A DNA stretch of 64,000 nt. Source: Egaibacter danicus. GTDB lineage: Bacteria; Pseudomonadota; Gammaproteobacteria; Burkholderiales; Burkholderiaceae_C. A model generated the notes under the pieces. It searched no databases and was not told the DNA's origin. It worked only from the letters and a program-made list of their open reading frames with translations. The stretch's first letter is position 1; each line of letters begins with the position of its first letter. Location: assembly GCA_016707075.1 (NCBI GenBank), contig JADJII010000015.1, forward strand, positions 1-64,000. Direction: 5' to 3'. Below, in pieces: positions 1 through 8,047 of this stretch. A program made the position numbers and the translations under genes.

Positions 1-192
1 GGCATCATTCAAGAGCGACTGCTTCTGGCCGCAATCCTGTCAAAGTTATCCCCAATAGAAGTCATCAAAGCTGTGCATAAGTGGTTGAATACTCATCCAA
101 AGTGTTGCCACTACTGGCTTGCGAACGATTGCTTAAAAAGATGGCAATCAATGTGTGGACTTCGAGGGCGCGTCCGCCAGAATTGTCGTTAG
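1..192 (+). CDS. C-terminal end of an unrecognised protein (partial)
   Basis: An open frame runs from the first base to a TAG stop, giving 63 residues with no start inside the window. The composition looks protein-like (Trp, Cys and His-rich, basic C-terminus ending in RGRVRQNCR), but I do not recognise a family. It may be the tail of a gene beginning upstream of the window. A chance open frame is also possible. Confidence 0.25.
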   Translation, partial: GIIQERLLLAAILSKLSPIEVIKAVHKWLNTHPKCCHYWLANDCLKRWQSMCGLRGRVRQNCR

Positions 193-280
193 TCACCAAA
201 CAATCTTTTAGTTGCCTGCTTGGTCGTCTTCTCGACATAACGACTCACCTTGTTTGCCATCACGGTTTCTCCACCCGGCT

Positions 281-1447
281 TCAGTAGGGGTCGAATACTT
301 GAAACAGCATCTGAAATTGCATTTGGCAACTTCTTGCAACCTCCTGAATGACGCCTAGCGCAAATCCCGGTCGGACGCCTAATCGTTCAGCCATTGCAAC
401 AATGTGTTTGACTTCCATTTCTCCCGGCAACGTGGTCCCGCCAATATCAAACGCAAAGTGCTTCGACAGACCTGGGTAGATGCGGGTACACATCAGGTCA
501 TAAAACGGTGTGAGTCGAGTACCGCCCTCTGGCGGGCAATAGATGGACAGGTTCTTGGAATGACTGTCGTTGTTACCCGTAAAAATATTGAAGAACACCC
601 AGGCCAACAAGCGTCTTAGATCCAGGATGGGCACCGTTGAATACGTGCGAATCAGATCTGCACAGTCCTTCAAACTAGGCCCACCTTCAGACTCATATTT
701 CTTCTCCGATGGTAGGGAACTCAGCTGGCAGATGTCGTACTGCATGCTGCGGCCAATCGTCTCATCCGGTCGTACATAGCGGTCAAAGCGCTTGACAACA
801 CAAGATTTGGTTTTGGGTTCGAAGAACACGTCGGCCACTTGGAGCCCACAGAGCGCAGCTGCCTTCATCACAATAGTCTCATTGCTGGTAGAACCCCAAA
901 CCCCATCAATCCGTTGTATTTCAGGTTTGACGATGTGTGTCGATGGGCTGACGCCCTCCCCCAGCCTGGGTATTCCATCTTCAAATAGCGCGATGGACAG
1001 CTTGTCCTGAGCGCCTGCCAACGAAATCCGAGTGCCCTGGCTTTTCAGGGTAATCGCCAGAGCTGCCTTTGTACGCAACTCCGCTGCAAGCTCATCCCAG
1101 CTAGTTGCCTGATATTGGTGTGGCTCAGGCTTTTGACCTGATGGCAACAAGACAAATCCGCCAGCCGTGTCGCCAGCGACTGCGTGCAACAAGCCAAACA
1201 GGGTGCTGGCCTTTCTTTGCGTGACAAGGTAGCTGCGCAACTCGCCTTCAGGAAGCAGGTTCTCAAAGAAGGAAGTCACGCCGTCTGCTGACGTTCGCCC
1301 GGCGGCCAGCGTAATCGTTGCAATTTGAAGGGCTTTGTGCTCTCGCCACCATGCGGCGTATTCGAAGGACAGGGGTGACGTATCGAATACGTGACCCACC
1401 AGGTCGTTCTCGAAGTACACATCCAGACAGGTTGGATTGATCGCCAT
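281..1447 (-). CDS. hipA: HipA-family serine/threonine kinase toxin
   Basis: Toxin of a HipBA type II TA pair. HipA kinases phosphorylate translation factors such as aminoacyl-tRNA synthetases and cause growth arrest. The protein is about 388 residues. The N-terminal HipA domain (Couple_hipA-like, roughly 1-100) is followed by SLAGAQDKLSIALF near residue 145, the HIVKPE segment, VKRFDRY, and the catalytic GNNDSHSKNLS loop near residue 290. PFYDLM supplies the metal-binding Asp. I chose the ATG that overlaps the hipB stop (TGATG), preceded by AGGAGG about nine bases upstream, over a GTG one codon earlier. Gene order hipB-hipA and the overlap are typical. The frame is intact and all kinase motifs are present, so an active toxin is likely. 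The actual target is not predictable from sequence. Confidence 0.92.
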   Translation of the reverse strand: MAINPTCLDVYFENDLVGHVFDTSPLSFEYAAWWREHKALQIATITLAAGRTSADGVTSFFENLLPEGELRSYLVTQRKASTLFGLLHAVAGDTAGGFVLLPSGQKPEPHQYQATSWDELAAELRTKAALAITLKSQGTRISLAGAQDKLSIALFEDGIPRLGEGVSPSTHIVKPEIQRIDGVWGSTSNETIVMKAAALCGLQVADVFFEPKTKSCVVKRFDRYVRPDETIGRSMQYDICQLSSLPSEKKYESEGGPSLKDCADLIRTYSTVPILDLRRLLAWVFFNIFTGNNDSHSKNLSIYCPPEGGTRLTPFYDLMCTRIYPGLSKHFAFDIGGTTLPGEMEVKHIVAMAERLGVRPGFALGVIQEVARSCQMQFQMLFQVFDPY

Positions 1448-1722
1448 CACAGCGACCCTCCTGACTTGGCCTGCACCACAACTTCAAGACCCAGAAGGTC
1501 CAGAACCTCCAACGCCATTTGAAGTTGGAGAGTTGGTTTGCCCTTTTCCAGGTCAACGATGAATCGGTTGCCGGTATTGGCCAGGCCGGAGACATCCTCT
1601 TGCTTGAGTCCCAGCAGCTGCCTCTGCCGACGAGCGATGTCACCCACATCAATCGAAGACCGAACAACTTGCCTTGTCGGGATTGAATTACCGCTCGGTA
1701 ATATTTGACTATTTGTCTGCAT
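1447..1722 (-). CDS. hipB: HipB-family antitoxin and autorepressor
   Basis: A 91-residue XRE helix-turn-helix protein (IARRQRQLLGLKQEDVSGLA, then NRFIVDLEKGKPTLQLQ), the usual fold of HipB. HipB binds and neutralises HipA and represses its own promoter. The ATG start is supported by an AGGAG five bases upstream. It is the first gene of a two-gene operon and overlaps hipA. Three copies of a TTACCG-NN-CGGTAA dyad surround its start, one of them inside the first codons, which fits cooperative autorepression. The C-terminus (VVVQAKSGGSL) is short, without the longer tail of E. coli HipB. Confidence 0.9.
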   Translation of the reverse strand: MQTNSQILPSGNSIPTRQVVRSSIDVGDIARRQRQLLGLKQEDVSGLANTGNRFIVDLEKGKPTLQLQMALEVLDLLGLEVVVQAKSGGSL

Positions 1723-1799
1723 ACATCTCCTGCGAATTACCGTTCGGTAATATTACGACAGTTAGAGAGACTTTATCAGACAATATTACCGAACGGTAA
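1688..1799 (-). promoter_or_regulatory. Triple palindromic operator of hipBA
   Basis: Three copies of TTACCG-NN-CGGTAA lie at 1688-1701 (centre CT), 1737-1750 (centre TT) and 1786-1799 (centre AA). Centres are exactly 49 bp apart in both intervals. The first copy is within the 5' end of hipB; the other two lie in its promoter region. HipB operators of this kind are known for hipBA operons. Binding by this HipB is inferred from position and symmetry. Confidence 0.72.
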
Positions 1800-1800
1800 T

Positions 1801-2139
1801 GCAATTGGTCCTGCTGAATCCGCGTCGCGAAAATGATGTGGCACTCGTAAGGTGGTTTGGCCTTTCGCGCTTTGACAGGTATTTGCTGTATACCGCTCAG
1901 ACCGATAGTTCGTCCCAGTCAAAATAGCCAATGATGACGGCTATGGCTCAACGTCTCTTATTTGGCCGAAGCACCGGGGAAAGATCTACATTTCCAATGC
2001 GCCAGAAATGCTGCAGTGGCCCGTCGATACACGGGATCAAAGGAGCAGTTTTCTGGATCGTTATGTAAGTATTCCAGCGACTTGAATCTAAAATCGCCAG
2101 AATATTGGCACAACAAGCAGGCGATCGCGCGTTTCATCT
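1801..2139. other. Intergenic stretch with no confident gene
   Basis: No supported gene. A short minus-strand frame of 61 codons (MKMKRAIACLLCQY start) begins with an ATGA overlap at the stop of the antitoxin fragment at 2140 and runs through this stretch to 1958. It has a CLLC pair but no recognisable family, so it is mentioned only as a possible decayed coding region. Confidence 0.3.
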
Positions 2140-2334
2140 TCATGCCGGTAAGTCAAACCCATGTTTCTGCACTACGGCCGGTAATTCCGCCCCCAACGTG
2201 GCTGAAGAAGCCAGGCACGATGCGTCGAACTTGCGCATGGTAGTCAAGTCAATTGCGCCCATCTTTTGTAGCGCGGAAGCAGATGCGTGAATGGCCGCAA
2301 AGGCATCACTCTTGAATTTTGGTTTAGTCGTCAT
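2140..2334 (-). pseudogene. N-terminal fragment of a HigA-like antitoxin or regulator
   Basis: The first 40 residues (KSDAFAAIHASASALQ, then TMRKFDASCLA) match the N-terminal signature of a large family of HTH antitoxins/regulators whose XRE domain normally follows directly after the DASCL-like motif. Here the frame ends after another 20 residues without any HTH, so the DNA-binding domain is missing. The ATG has a GGAG seven bases upstream, so it may still be translated. The toxin partner is absent. I read it as a remnant of a TA or regulator gene. Family recall is by pattern only. Confidence 0.45.
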
Positions 2335-2349
2335 GGCAAATCTCCACAA

Positions 2350-2802
2350 AGTCCCCGACTACCAGCAACTGGCTAACTCGGGGTACTGTTAGGCACGCGT
2401 AGCTTTTGCCCAGTTCAAGTCTTTGTTGAAGCTTGGCAATCAAGACTTCTACATCCAAATAGTCACCCGTTGACCTGGCATTCGCCAGAGAAGAGCCCCT
2501 GGAAATAAACTCGGCTTAGGACTTTTGCCCTTGAACGGATTGGCGAGGCAAGGGGTGCTTTCATACGCTCAGAACAGACGATTCGCGGACGGCCCTTTGG
2601 CAATCAAACAGGCAGGAACGTGTTGAGTGTTTTCGCCTTGCGGTGCCAGCTTCTTTATTTGGCGGAGGAGGTAGCCAATGGACCACCGTCAGCCTCATAC
2701 TTTGTCAAAGGTTTGGGGCCTTTGTATCTATAGTTCTTTCATGTCGTTTCTTCATGGCACTTCCCTATGATCAGAATAGCAGAGCCCGGAGGTCGAGCAA
2801 GC
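2350..2802. other. Region without a recognisable gene
   Basis: Both strands were read. No frame resembles a known protein. This is where a GNAT toxin would be expected downstream of the tacA-like gene, but none of the three minus-strand frames shows a GNAT C-terminus. Short open frames here look like chance. Confidence 0.4.
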
Positions 2803-3084
2803 TCATTGTTCCCAAGGCGCTTTTGTCGTCAGCAGCTGGCGAAGCTTTCCATTTGGCGGCAATGGCTTATCCAGAAGCTTCGGGAAATTACCAAACGCAC
2901 CAGAATCCATCTTGACCAACGACTGATCCAGTAACACCCTTTGGGCTTCGCGGCATGCGGCTTCAAGCATGAAATCTGAACGACTACGGCCCTGTCGACA
3001 AGCAGCCCGGTCGATCAAATCCCGCTGCCATGCTTTAGCGCGAACATGGATTGACACGCGTTCACTGATTGGCGCACGTGCCAT
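2803..3084 (-). CDS. TacA-family (DUF1778) antitoxin, orphan
   Basis: A complete 93-residue protein with the TacA/DUF1778 pattern. It has an N-terminal ribbon-helix-helix (ERVSIHVRAKAWQRDLIDRA, then GRSRSDFMLEAACREAQ), a central VLLDQ segment, and a C-terminal toxin-neutralising tail with KLLDKPLPPN and ending TTKAPWEQ. Such antitoxins pair with tRNA-acetylating GNAT toxins encoded immediately downstream and often overlapping. No GNAT frame follows here, so the module looks solitary. It could act as a regulator, or as an anti-addiction protein against a related TacT elsewhere. Confidence 0.75.
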   Translation of the reverse strand: MARAPISERVSIHVRAKAWQRDLIDRAACRQGRSRSDFMLEAACREAQRVLLDQSLVKMDSGAFGNFPKLLDKPLPPNGKLRQLLTTKAPWEQ

Positions 3085-3132
3085 TGATTATTTCCTTGTG
3101 TTGATGATTGGCTCTTACTGCTAATGTTTGCA

Positions 3133-3940
3133 CTAAGTGCCTGTTAGTCTTTCGCCTTTTCTGCGCCGTGCCGAAAAGTTCTTCGTCGCGACAAACTCTC
3201 CACAAACTTTCGGCAGCCAAGCGTTTGCCACATTCAGCAAACTTTCCGGAATGGCAAATCCGGGTCGCGACAATCATAAAGAATGTCCTCCTTATGTTGC
3301 ACTCTGACGAGAGCAAATGCTTCATCGGTCGGTCGACTATTGTCAAAAACATAGCCATATCCGCAATTGGAGCCGCATTTCTAATTGCGGCCTGTGTGCG
3401 GGGAAACCGAGCGATCAGTTTTGCATGCGGCACATGATGCCCACCCTTGCTGCCTTCGAGTCATAACCCGAGCTACTGACAACTCTGGTGATGCCAGACC
3501 AACAAACAACAGAACCACGTAATAGCCCGCATCCTGCAATTCAAGTATGTCGTCCGCCTTTGACTCAAATTGCCGCCACCACGGTTTACCCAATGAGAAA
3601 ACACCGTTTCAAACGCAAATGGAATACGTTGCTCCATAACCAATCGCTTGAAAGCTTTAACGCCGTTCTGCGAGAGCCCATGCCATCTATGATCTTCATC
3701 TCGTAACTTTTGCGCCCACCCCGGAAGCTGACCTTTCGAATCGGGAGTTGGCAATATTGACGTAGTCAATCTGTCGGCGTTTATTAAGGGCATTTGCAAC
3801 TTAGATACGAGCCTTTCGTACCAAAGGGTCGACTTGCCAGATCCATTGTGTCCGGCAAGCACAAACGCAGCAGGTCGATTTCCTGCATCGCTAGCGGCAA
3901 CTTTCAGCAACCGTCCAAGCGGCGGGGGTCGGAGACTCAC
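3133..3940 (-). pseudogene. Zeta-toxin-family kinase, frameshifted
   Basis: Zeta toxins are P-loop kinases that phosphorylate UDP-activated amino sugars or other small substrates. The Walker A is clear (FVLAGHNGSGKSTLWYERL, about residue 26), with INADRL and a downstream FAFETVFSHW. The remaining family sequence (FESKADDILELQDAGYYVV, GLASPELSVARV, KLIARFPRTQAAIRNAAPIA, FALVRVQHKEDILYDCRDPD, NVANAWLPKVCGEFVA) continues to the stop but in other frames. Four single-base losses restore one frame of about 269 codons: in the runs at 3567-3569, 3444-3446, 3345-3349 and 3256-3258. All are homopolymers, so sequencing error is plausible. Start is a GTG two bases after the stop of the upstream 100-residue gene. 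Confidence 0.78.
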
Positions 3941-3941
3941 G

Positions 3942-4244
3942 CTACTTTCTCAGAATCCTAAATTTGCCATCTGCATCAATTCGGCCAATTTGAACCCTCC
4001 CATCAGCCGACTCACGTACCAATTTACTAGCGTCAGTAGGCAGTGCAGAGTATGCGTAAACCTTATTAGGAACTGCCCCACGGAAGACAGTCTGGCGGGC
4101 AATCCCTGGTGACTTAAGTGCAGAAGCAGCTTTGCTCATTAGCACTACCGCCTTTTCACCAGGCTTTACGTTGGCCTCAATACTGTTCCCAATTTGCACA
4201 AAAACAAAGTCTTCTCCAAAGACACTTTCTTGGCTGCTCGCCAT
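3942..4244 (-). CDS. Hypothetical protein coupled to the zeta toxin
   Basis: An intact 100-residue soluble protein starting MASSQESVFGEDFVFVQIGN and ending GRIDADGKFRILRK. It contains a basic, beta-rich looking middle (EANVKPGEKAVVLMSKAASA). No enzyme motif or membrane segment is visible. Its stop lies one base from the zeta start, so the two are almost certainly co-translated. It follows an RHH antitoxin gene in the same direction. A role in the zeta TA module, such as antitoxin or chaperone, is an inference from position only. I do not recognise a named family. Confidence 0.6.
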   Translation of the reverse strand: MASSQESVFGEDFVFVQIGNSIEANVKPGEKAVVLMSKAASALKSPGIARQTVFRGAVPNKVYAYSALPTDASKLVRESADGRVQIGRIDADGKFRILRK

Positions 4245-4343
4245 TGCCCTGCAGACATCTTCTCCGGTACTGATCTGTTGCTGACTGTCATTTACAAATA
4301 ATGCCTCAAGAAACGATCAAGCGTCAAACTGAACGCAAAACAC

Positions 4344-4548
4344 CTATTTTGCGAGCAAGCGCTGTGCGCGTTGAATGCGATCACGCAAGCTTGTTTGGAA
4401 TATTGGATCTTTTGTTCGGTTCGCAACATGGCTAGCAATGGCAGCCCGAATAATTTCTGAAACTGGCTGATTTTCCACGTTGGCCACCGTTTCACGCCTG
4501 CGCCTGTTCTTCCGAAAGGCGAATCGTCATAGCTTTTGCACTTTTCAT
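4344..4548 (-). pseudogene. Ribbon-helix-helix antitoxin, frameshifted
   Basis: The N-terminus (MKSAKAMTIRLSEEQAQA) is the beta strand and first helix of an RHH antitoxin. The second half (ETVANVENQPVSEIIRAAIA, then DPIFQTSLRDRIQRAQRLLA) continues after a shift near 4500-4503, giving about 68 residues. The ATG is preceded by TTGGAG. It is first in an operon with the 100-residue gene and the zeta toxin, and is preceded by a dyad that could be its operator. It probably serves as DNA-binding autorepressor of the module. Whether it neutralises the zeta kinase is unknown. Confidence 0.66.
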
Positions 4549-4567
4549 CACTCCAAGTCTCCACCAA

Positions 4568-4607
4568 GATACCATGCTTGTCAAGCACCGTGGTATCATG
4601 GTATCAT
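4568..4607 (-). promoter_or_regulatory. Inverted repeat upstream of the RHH antitoxin operon
   Basis: GATACCATG (4568-4576) and CATGGTATC (4597-4605) form a perfect 9-bp inverted repeat. An extra GGTATC half lies at 4592-4597, so GGTATCAT is tandem. The site sits between the divergent antitoxin-zeta operon and the ubiquitin-like operon. It is a plausible operator for the RHH protein and could affect both promoters. Confidence 0.5.
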
Positions 4608-4636
4608 GCAACCACAAACCCTTTACGAGGCCAAAT

Positions 4637-4904
4637 ATGTCAAACCAAACTGAGATCTCCCAAAGTAGTGGTGACCATGAGCACTCCATCAATATTCAGA
4701 TTGATAGAGTCCACTATTCGGTACCAAATTCCACAATGACTGGAGCGCAGTTACGCTCCCTTCCGGCTCTACCAATTTCTGCAGATCGCGACTTGTTTTT
4801 GATTGTTCCAGGTGGAACTGATCGAAAAATTTCAGATTCAGAGGTGCTGACATTGCACAACGGGGCGCGATTTTTACCGCCCCGGTCAGATAAATCCAGG
4901 CTAA
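4637..4904 (+). pseudogene. Ubiquitin-like (multiubiquitin-domain) protein, frameshifted
   Basis: Small modifier of a bacterial ubiquitin-like conjugation system. Residues about 15-85 carry the multiubiquitin-domain pattern: INIQIDRVHYSVPNSTMTGA, then LRSLPALPISADRDLFLIVP, GGTDRKISDSEVLTLHNG. As written the frame runs into a spurious tail. Adding one T to the run at 4871-4875 and one G at 4884-4885 restores RFFTAPGQINPG followed by TAA. The protein is then about 89 residues and ends in glycine, as expected for a conjugatable modifier. ATG start has AGG six bases upstream. It is first in an operon with E2, JAB-E1, DUF6527 and a protease. Only one ubiquitin-fold unit is present. Confidence 0.8.
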
Positions 4905-4929
4905 GGCTTAACGGCACAAGGGGCGGGTC

Positions 4930-5324
4930 ATGGCATTGCCAAATGAAGAAGTTCAACACCTCGAGGAGAGAGGGTTGGTGTACAACATATTCGAAGAAGC
5001 GAACATGACATGCGTAATTTTCCAGCATTCGCTTTACCGTCAGGTCTAAGTTTGCCTACTTCAGATTTGTTGATTCGACTAAGCCCAGGTTTCCCGGATG
5101 TACCCCCAGATATGTGGTGGTTCAATCCTCCAGTGAGCAGAAGTGACGGCAAGACTATCCCTGCCACAGAGCATTCCGAGAATCACGTGGGTCGACTTTG
5201 GCAGCGCTGGTCACGACACCTCAATGCAGGACAGTGGCAATCCGGCATTGACGGCCTCCAGACCTTCCTGGCAATGATTCAACGGGAGCTACAAAAGGCT
5301 GCAGAGCAGGAGCTAGTAAATTGA
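4930..5324 (+). pseudogene. E2/UBC-superfamily protein (Prok-E2-type), frameshifted
   Basis: Putative E2 of the ubiquitin-like pathway, accepting the modifier from the E1. It starts MALPNEEVQHLEERGLVYNI, 25 bases after the modifier stop. A missing T near 5028-5029 shifts the frame; with it restored the sequence continues FALPSGLSLPTSDLLIRL, SPGFPDVPPDMWWFNPPV (the E2 P-x-x-P-P strand region), EHSENHVGRLWQRWSRHL and a C-terminal helix. That gives about 132 residues. The only cysteine is in the N-terminal strand (MTC). None is in the region where classical E2s carry the catalytic Cys, so transfer chemistry may differ. It overlaps the E1 start by four bases. Confidence 0.8.
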
Positions 5325-6707
5325 CTGTTACCTTGGTACTTCCCGAATCGATATCAAAGCAAATTGATCATATATCTCAGCAACCCTTAGAAACCGCTGG
5401 GGTGCTTTTGGTGGCCGTGGTGAATGACAGCGAAGGCGGCTTACGTCTTTTGGCACGTGAATATCATCCGGTGAAAGATGACGCGTACCTTCGGAGGCAA
5501 GAAGATTGCCTATCTATTGCTTCGAGTGGCTACGTATCTGCGCTCGCAAGAGCTGAGCAACTGAATGCTACTGCTATGTGGGTGCATACTCATCCGGGGG
5601 ATGGATCCAGCCCTATGCCAAGTAGTCATGACGACGTGGTCGACACACAGCTCGCTGAAACGTTTCGCCTTCGTTCAGGAACTGACTTTTATGGTGCTCT
5701 AATTTTTAGCCCGCTTGGCAGCGGTCTTCAATTTACCGGACATATTGCCGTAGACAGAGGTCCGAAGCTGCAAATCGACAGGATGTGGGAAGTTGGCGAT
5801 CAGTTTCGTCTCACTTACTCAGCTCGTTCAGAGAAACCAGTTGCTCCGAGCATGTTTGATCGAAACATAAGGGCATTTGGAGAAGCCGTCCAGGCGACTC
5901 TAAGTGACCTGAAGATCGGCATTGTTGGATGCGGTGGCACTGGTTCAGCAGTTGCCGAGCAACTGGTCCGTTTGGGAGTAAGGAGATTTATTGTCATCGA
6001 TCCCGATACATTGTCACAATCGAATCTCACTCGCGTCTATGGCTCCGAAGCACAGGATGTCGGTCATAGAAAAGTCGACGTTATCGCTGATCATTTGAAA
6101 AAAATAGCCCCTGACGTAGCCTGCGAGAGCGCTACGCGTCTATGTTGACCGTCTCTCGTCAGCAAAGCGCCTGATTTCGTGTGACTTAATTTTTTTGGTT
6201 GATGATGACAACGCCGGTCGTCTCATTCTGCCTAGGATTCCTCCTATCTTCTGACCAGTCTTTGACTGTGGAATATTGCTTTCCAGTGATGCTGATGGCA
6301 ATTTGCTCGGAATTGATGGCCGAGTCACTACGCTACTTCCGAATACGTATGCCTTCATTGCCGCGGCCGGAATTGACGTTGCACGAGCCGCAGCAGAGCT
6401 GATGACGCCCGAGGAGCGTGTCAGACTGGAAAATGAAGGCTATGCACCTGCATTGGGAAGGGTGGAACCTGCAGCCGTTGTCACATACACCTCCATGGTT
6501 GCAGCTACCGCAGTTAGTGAATTGCTTGAACGCTTAATTGGATATGGCCCGTCGCCAAGACCGACGGAAGTTCTTATGAGATGTCATGAGCGTGAGATTT
6601 CAACTAATCAAGCAATGTCCAGAACCAATCATTACTGTGACCCTCGTGCAGGAAAGGTCGGTCGCGGAGTAACCGAACCTTTTCTGGATATGGCATGGAC
6701 CAAATAG
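5321..6707 (+). pseudogene. JAB peptidase-E1 (ThiF) fusion, frameshifted
   Basis: Bifunctional protein of the ubiquitin-like pathway. The N-terminal JAB/MPN metallopeptidase (about 1-150) has MWVHTHPGDGSSPMPSSHDD with the HxH and downstream Asp zinc ligands. It is a likely deconjugase or modifier-processing enzyme. The C-terminal ThiF/E1 domain has the nucleotide motif IGIVGCGGTGSAVAEQLVRL, DPDTLSQSNLTRVYGS, and a Cys-containing tail (RTNHYCDPRAGKVGRG). The TTG start overlaps the E2 stop (TTGA). The frame breaks near 6135-6140 and again near 6245-6262; small indels restore RVYVDRLSSAKRLISCDLIF and then SSDADGNLLGIDGRVTTLLP. Full length would be about 463 residues. Confidence 0.82.
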
Positions 6708-7046
6708 AATTTTCATGGACAGATTGGCTTCCATGGCGTGCGTGGAGAATTGTTGGCACTGTTGAAGCTGCAGATGAAGTACTGCCAAGATAAGTTGCCC
6801 CTAAGACTGCCATTTTGGTCGGCACTCATGACAATCCAAAATGGCTTGCATTCGATTGTCCATGGAGAAAGCCACCGGATTGTTGTGGCTCTAGATCCTA
6901 AAATTCGTCCACATTGGAAAGTGAAATCAGTTCAAAGACTGACTTTGATGCCTAGTATTGATGCACTGCGAAACCAAAAGCGATGTCACTATGTCATCAG
7001 CAACGGACGCATACACTGGGTTAGAGATAGGGAGAAAAAACAATGA
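6695..7046 (+). pseudogene. DUF6527-family protein, frameshifted
   Basis: It starts MDQIEFSWTDWLPWRAWRIV inside the end of the E1 gene (13-base overlap). Continuing with indels at the AA of 6787-6788, the C run at 6798-6801 and the G at 6871 gives PKWLAFDCPW, HRIVVALDPKIRPHWKV and the conserved C-terminal CHYVISNGRIHWV. This is the pattern of the small DUF6527 proteins seen in bacterial ubiquitin-like operons. It is Trp/Cys/His-rich and may bind metal, but its biochemical role is not known to me. The stop overlaps the protease start as ATGA, implying translational coupling. About 115 residues when repaired. Confidence 0.7.
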
Positions 7047-8021
7047 ACGTGGATTTAGATCAAGACGCCTCATCGACTGGAGACCCACGACAATCAGTTG
7101 CCGCAGAGGTCGTTGGGGAAGAAGTAGAGCGGTCGACGACCAAGACTGTTCAAAAAGGACGAACAAAGACCCCGGCATTTCAAGCAATGCATGCAGCTCG
7201 ATATCGACGACAAGAGATCATCAGCTCCATTGAAGCAGTAACAGGTCGACAAATAATCTGCTATATCGAGGAATTCCAAACCGAAGTAAATCGTGACGAC
7301 GCTCTATTCATGGTGGATCTTCTGCACAACATCCGTGCGAATGAAGATTTGGATTTCGTCTTACACACGCCTGGTGGAGACATCGATGCGGCAGAAAAGC
7401 TTATTAGCATGGTCCGCAACAAAAGTCGGCACAGCAACTCTGAGAGTTGTCGTACCTGACTTTGCAAAAGTGCTGGAACTCTAATTGCCTTGGGTGCTGA
7501 CTTCGTGGTCATGAGTGACAGTTCGGAACTCGGGCCAATTGACCCCTCAAATGGTCGTAGCTGATGGGAACGGAAATCGCGTCATGATGCCGATCTTGAG
7601 CTATCTAGAAGCATTCACAAAGTACAGTAGCGACTTGCAAAAGAACCCTAATGATCCTGTTGCACACATGATGTTAAGCAAATTGGATCCTACCCAAATT
7701 AAGCACTTTGAGACTGTTATGCAACGCGCAAGGAATATCGCAGAGGATCAACTTAAAAAGGGTATGTTCCGTTCTAAGATTGGAAACATTACGTCTATCG
7801 CTTCGGCCTTACTTGATGCGAATCGCTGGCTCTCACATGGTCAAATGATCGGCGCCGACGATGCAATTGATATTGGTCTAGCCATAGAGAACATGCCTGT
7901 AGACAGTGAAGTCTGGCAGTTGTACTGGAAACTTCACTGCCATCAGCGTCTTGATCTGCTAGAGAAACACAAACTCTTTGAGTCAAGCTTTGTGTCTTTA
8001 CCGTACGAATCGACTAACTAG
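7043..8021 (+). pseudogene. SDH/ClpP-fold serine protease, frameshifted
   Basis: A Clp-fold serine peptidase of the SDH/SppA-like type. After a polar N-terminus come FQAMHAARYRRQEIISSIEA, LDFVLHTPGGDIDAAEKLIS (oxyanion-hole segment), VPDFAKSAGTLIALGAD with the predicted nucleophile Ser in KSAGT, SDSSELGPIDPQ, and a long helical C-terminus with a KKGMF segment. Three indels break the frame: an extra A at 7421-7424, a missing A at 7466-7469, and an extra C at 7543-7546. It starts on the ATGA overlap with the DUF6527 gene, so it belongs to the ubiquitin-like operon. It may degrade or process modified substrates or the modifier. Substrate is unknown. Confidence 0.78.
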
Positions 8022-8047
8022 GGATCATCGGTCATCATCGAGGCCAG

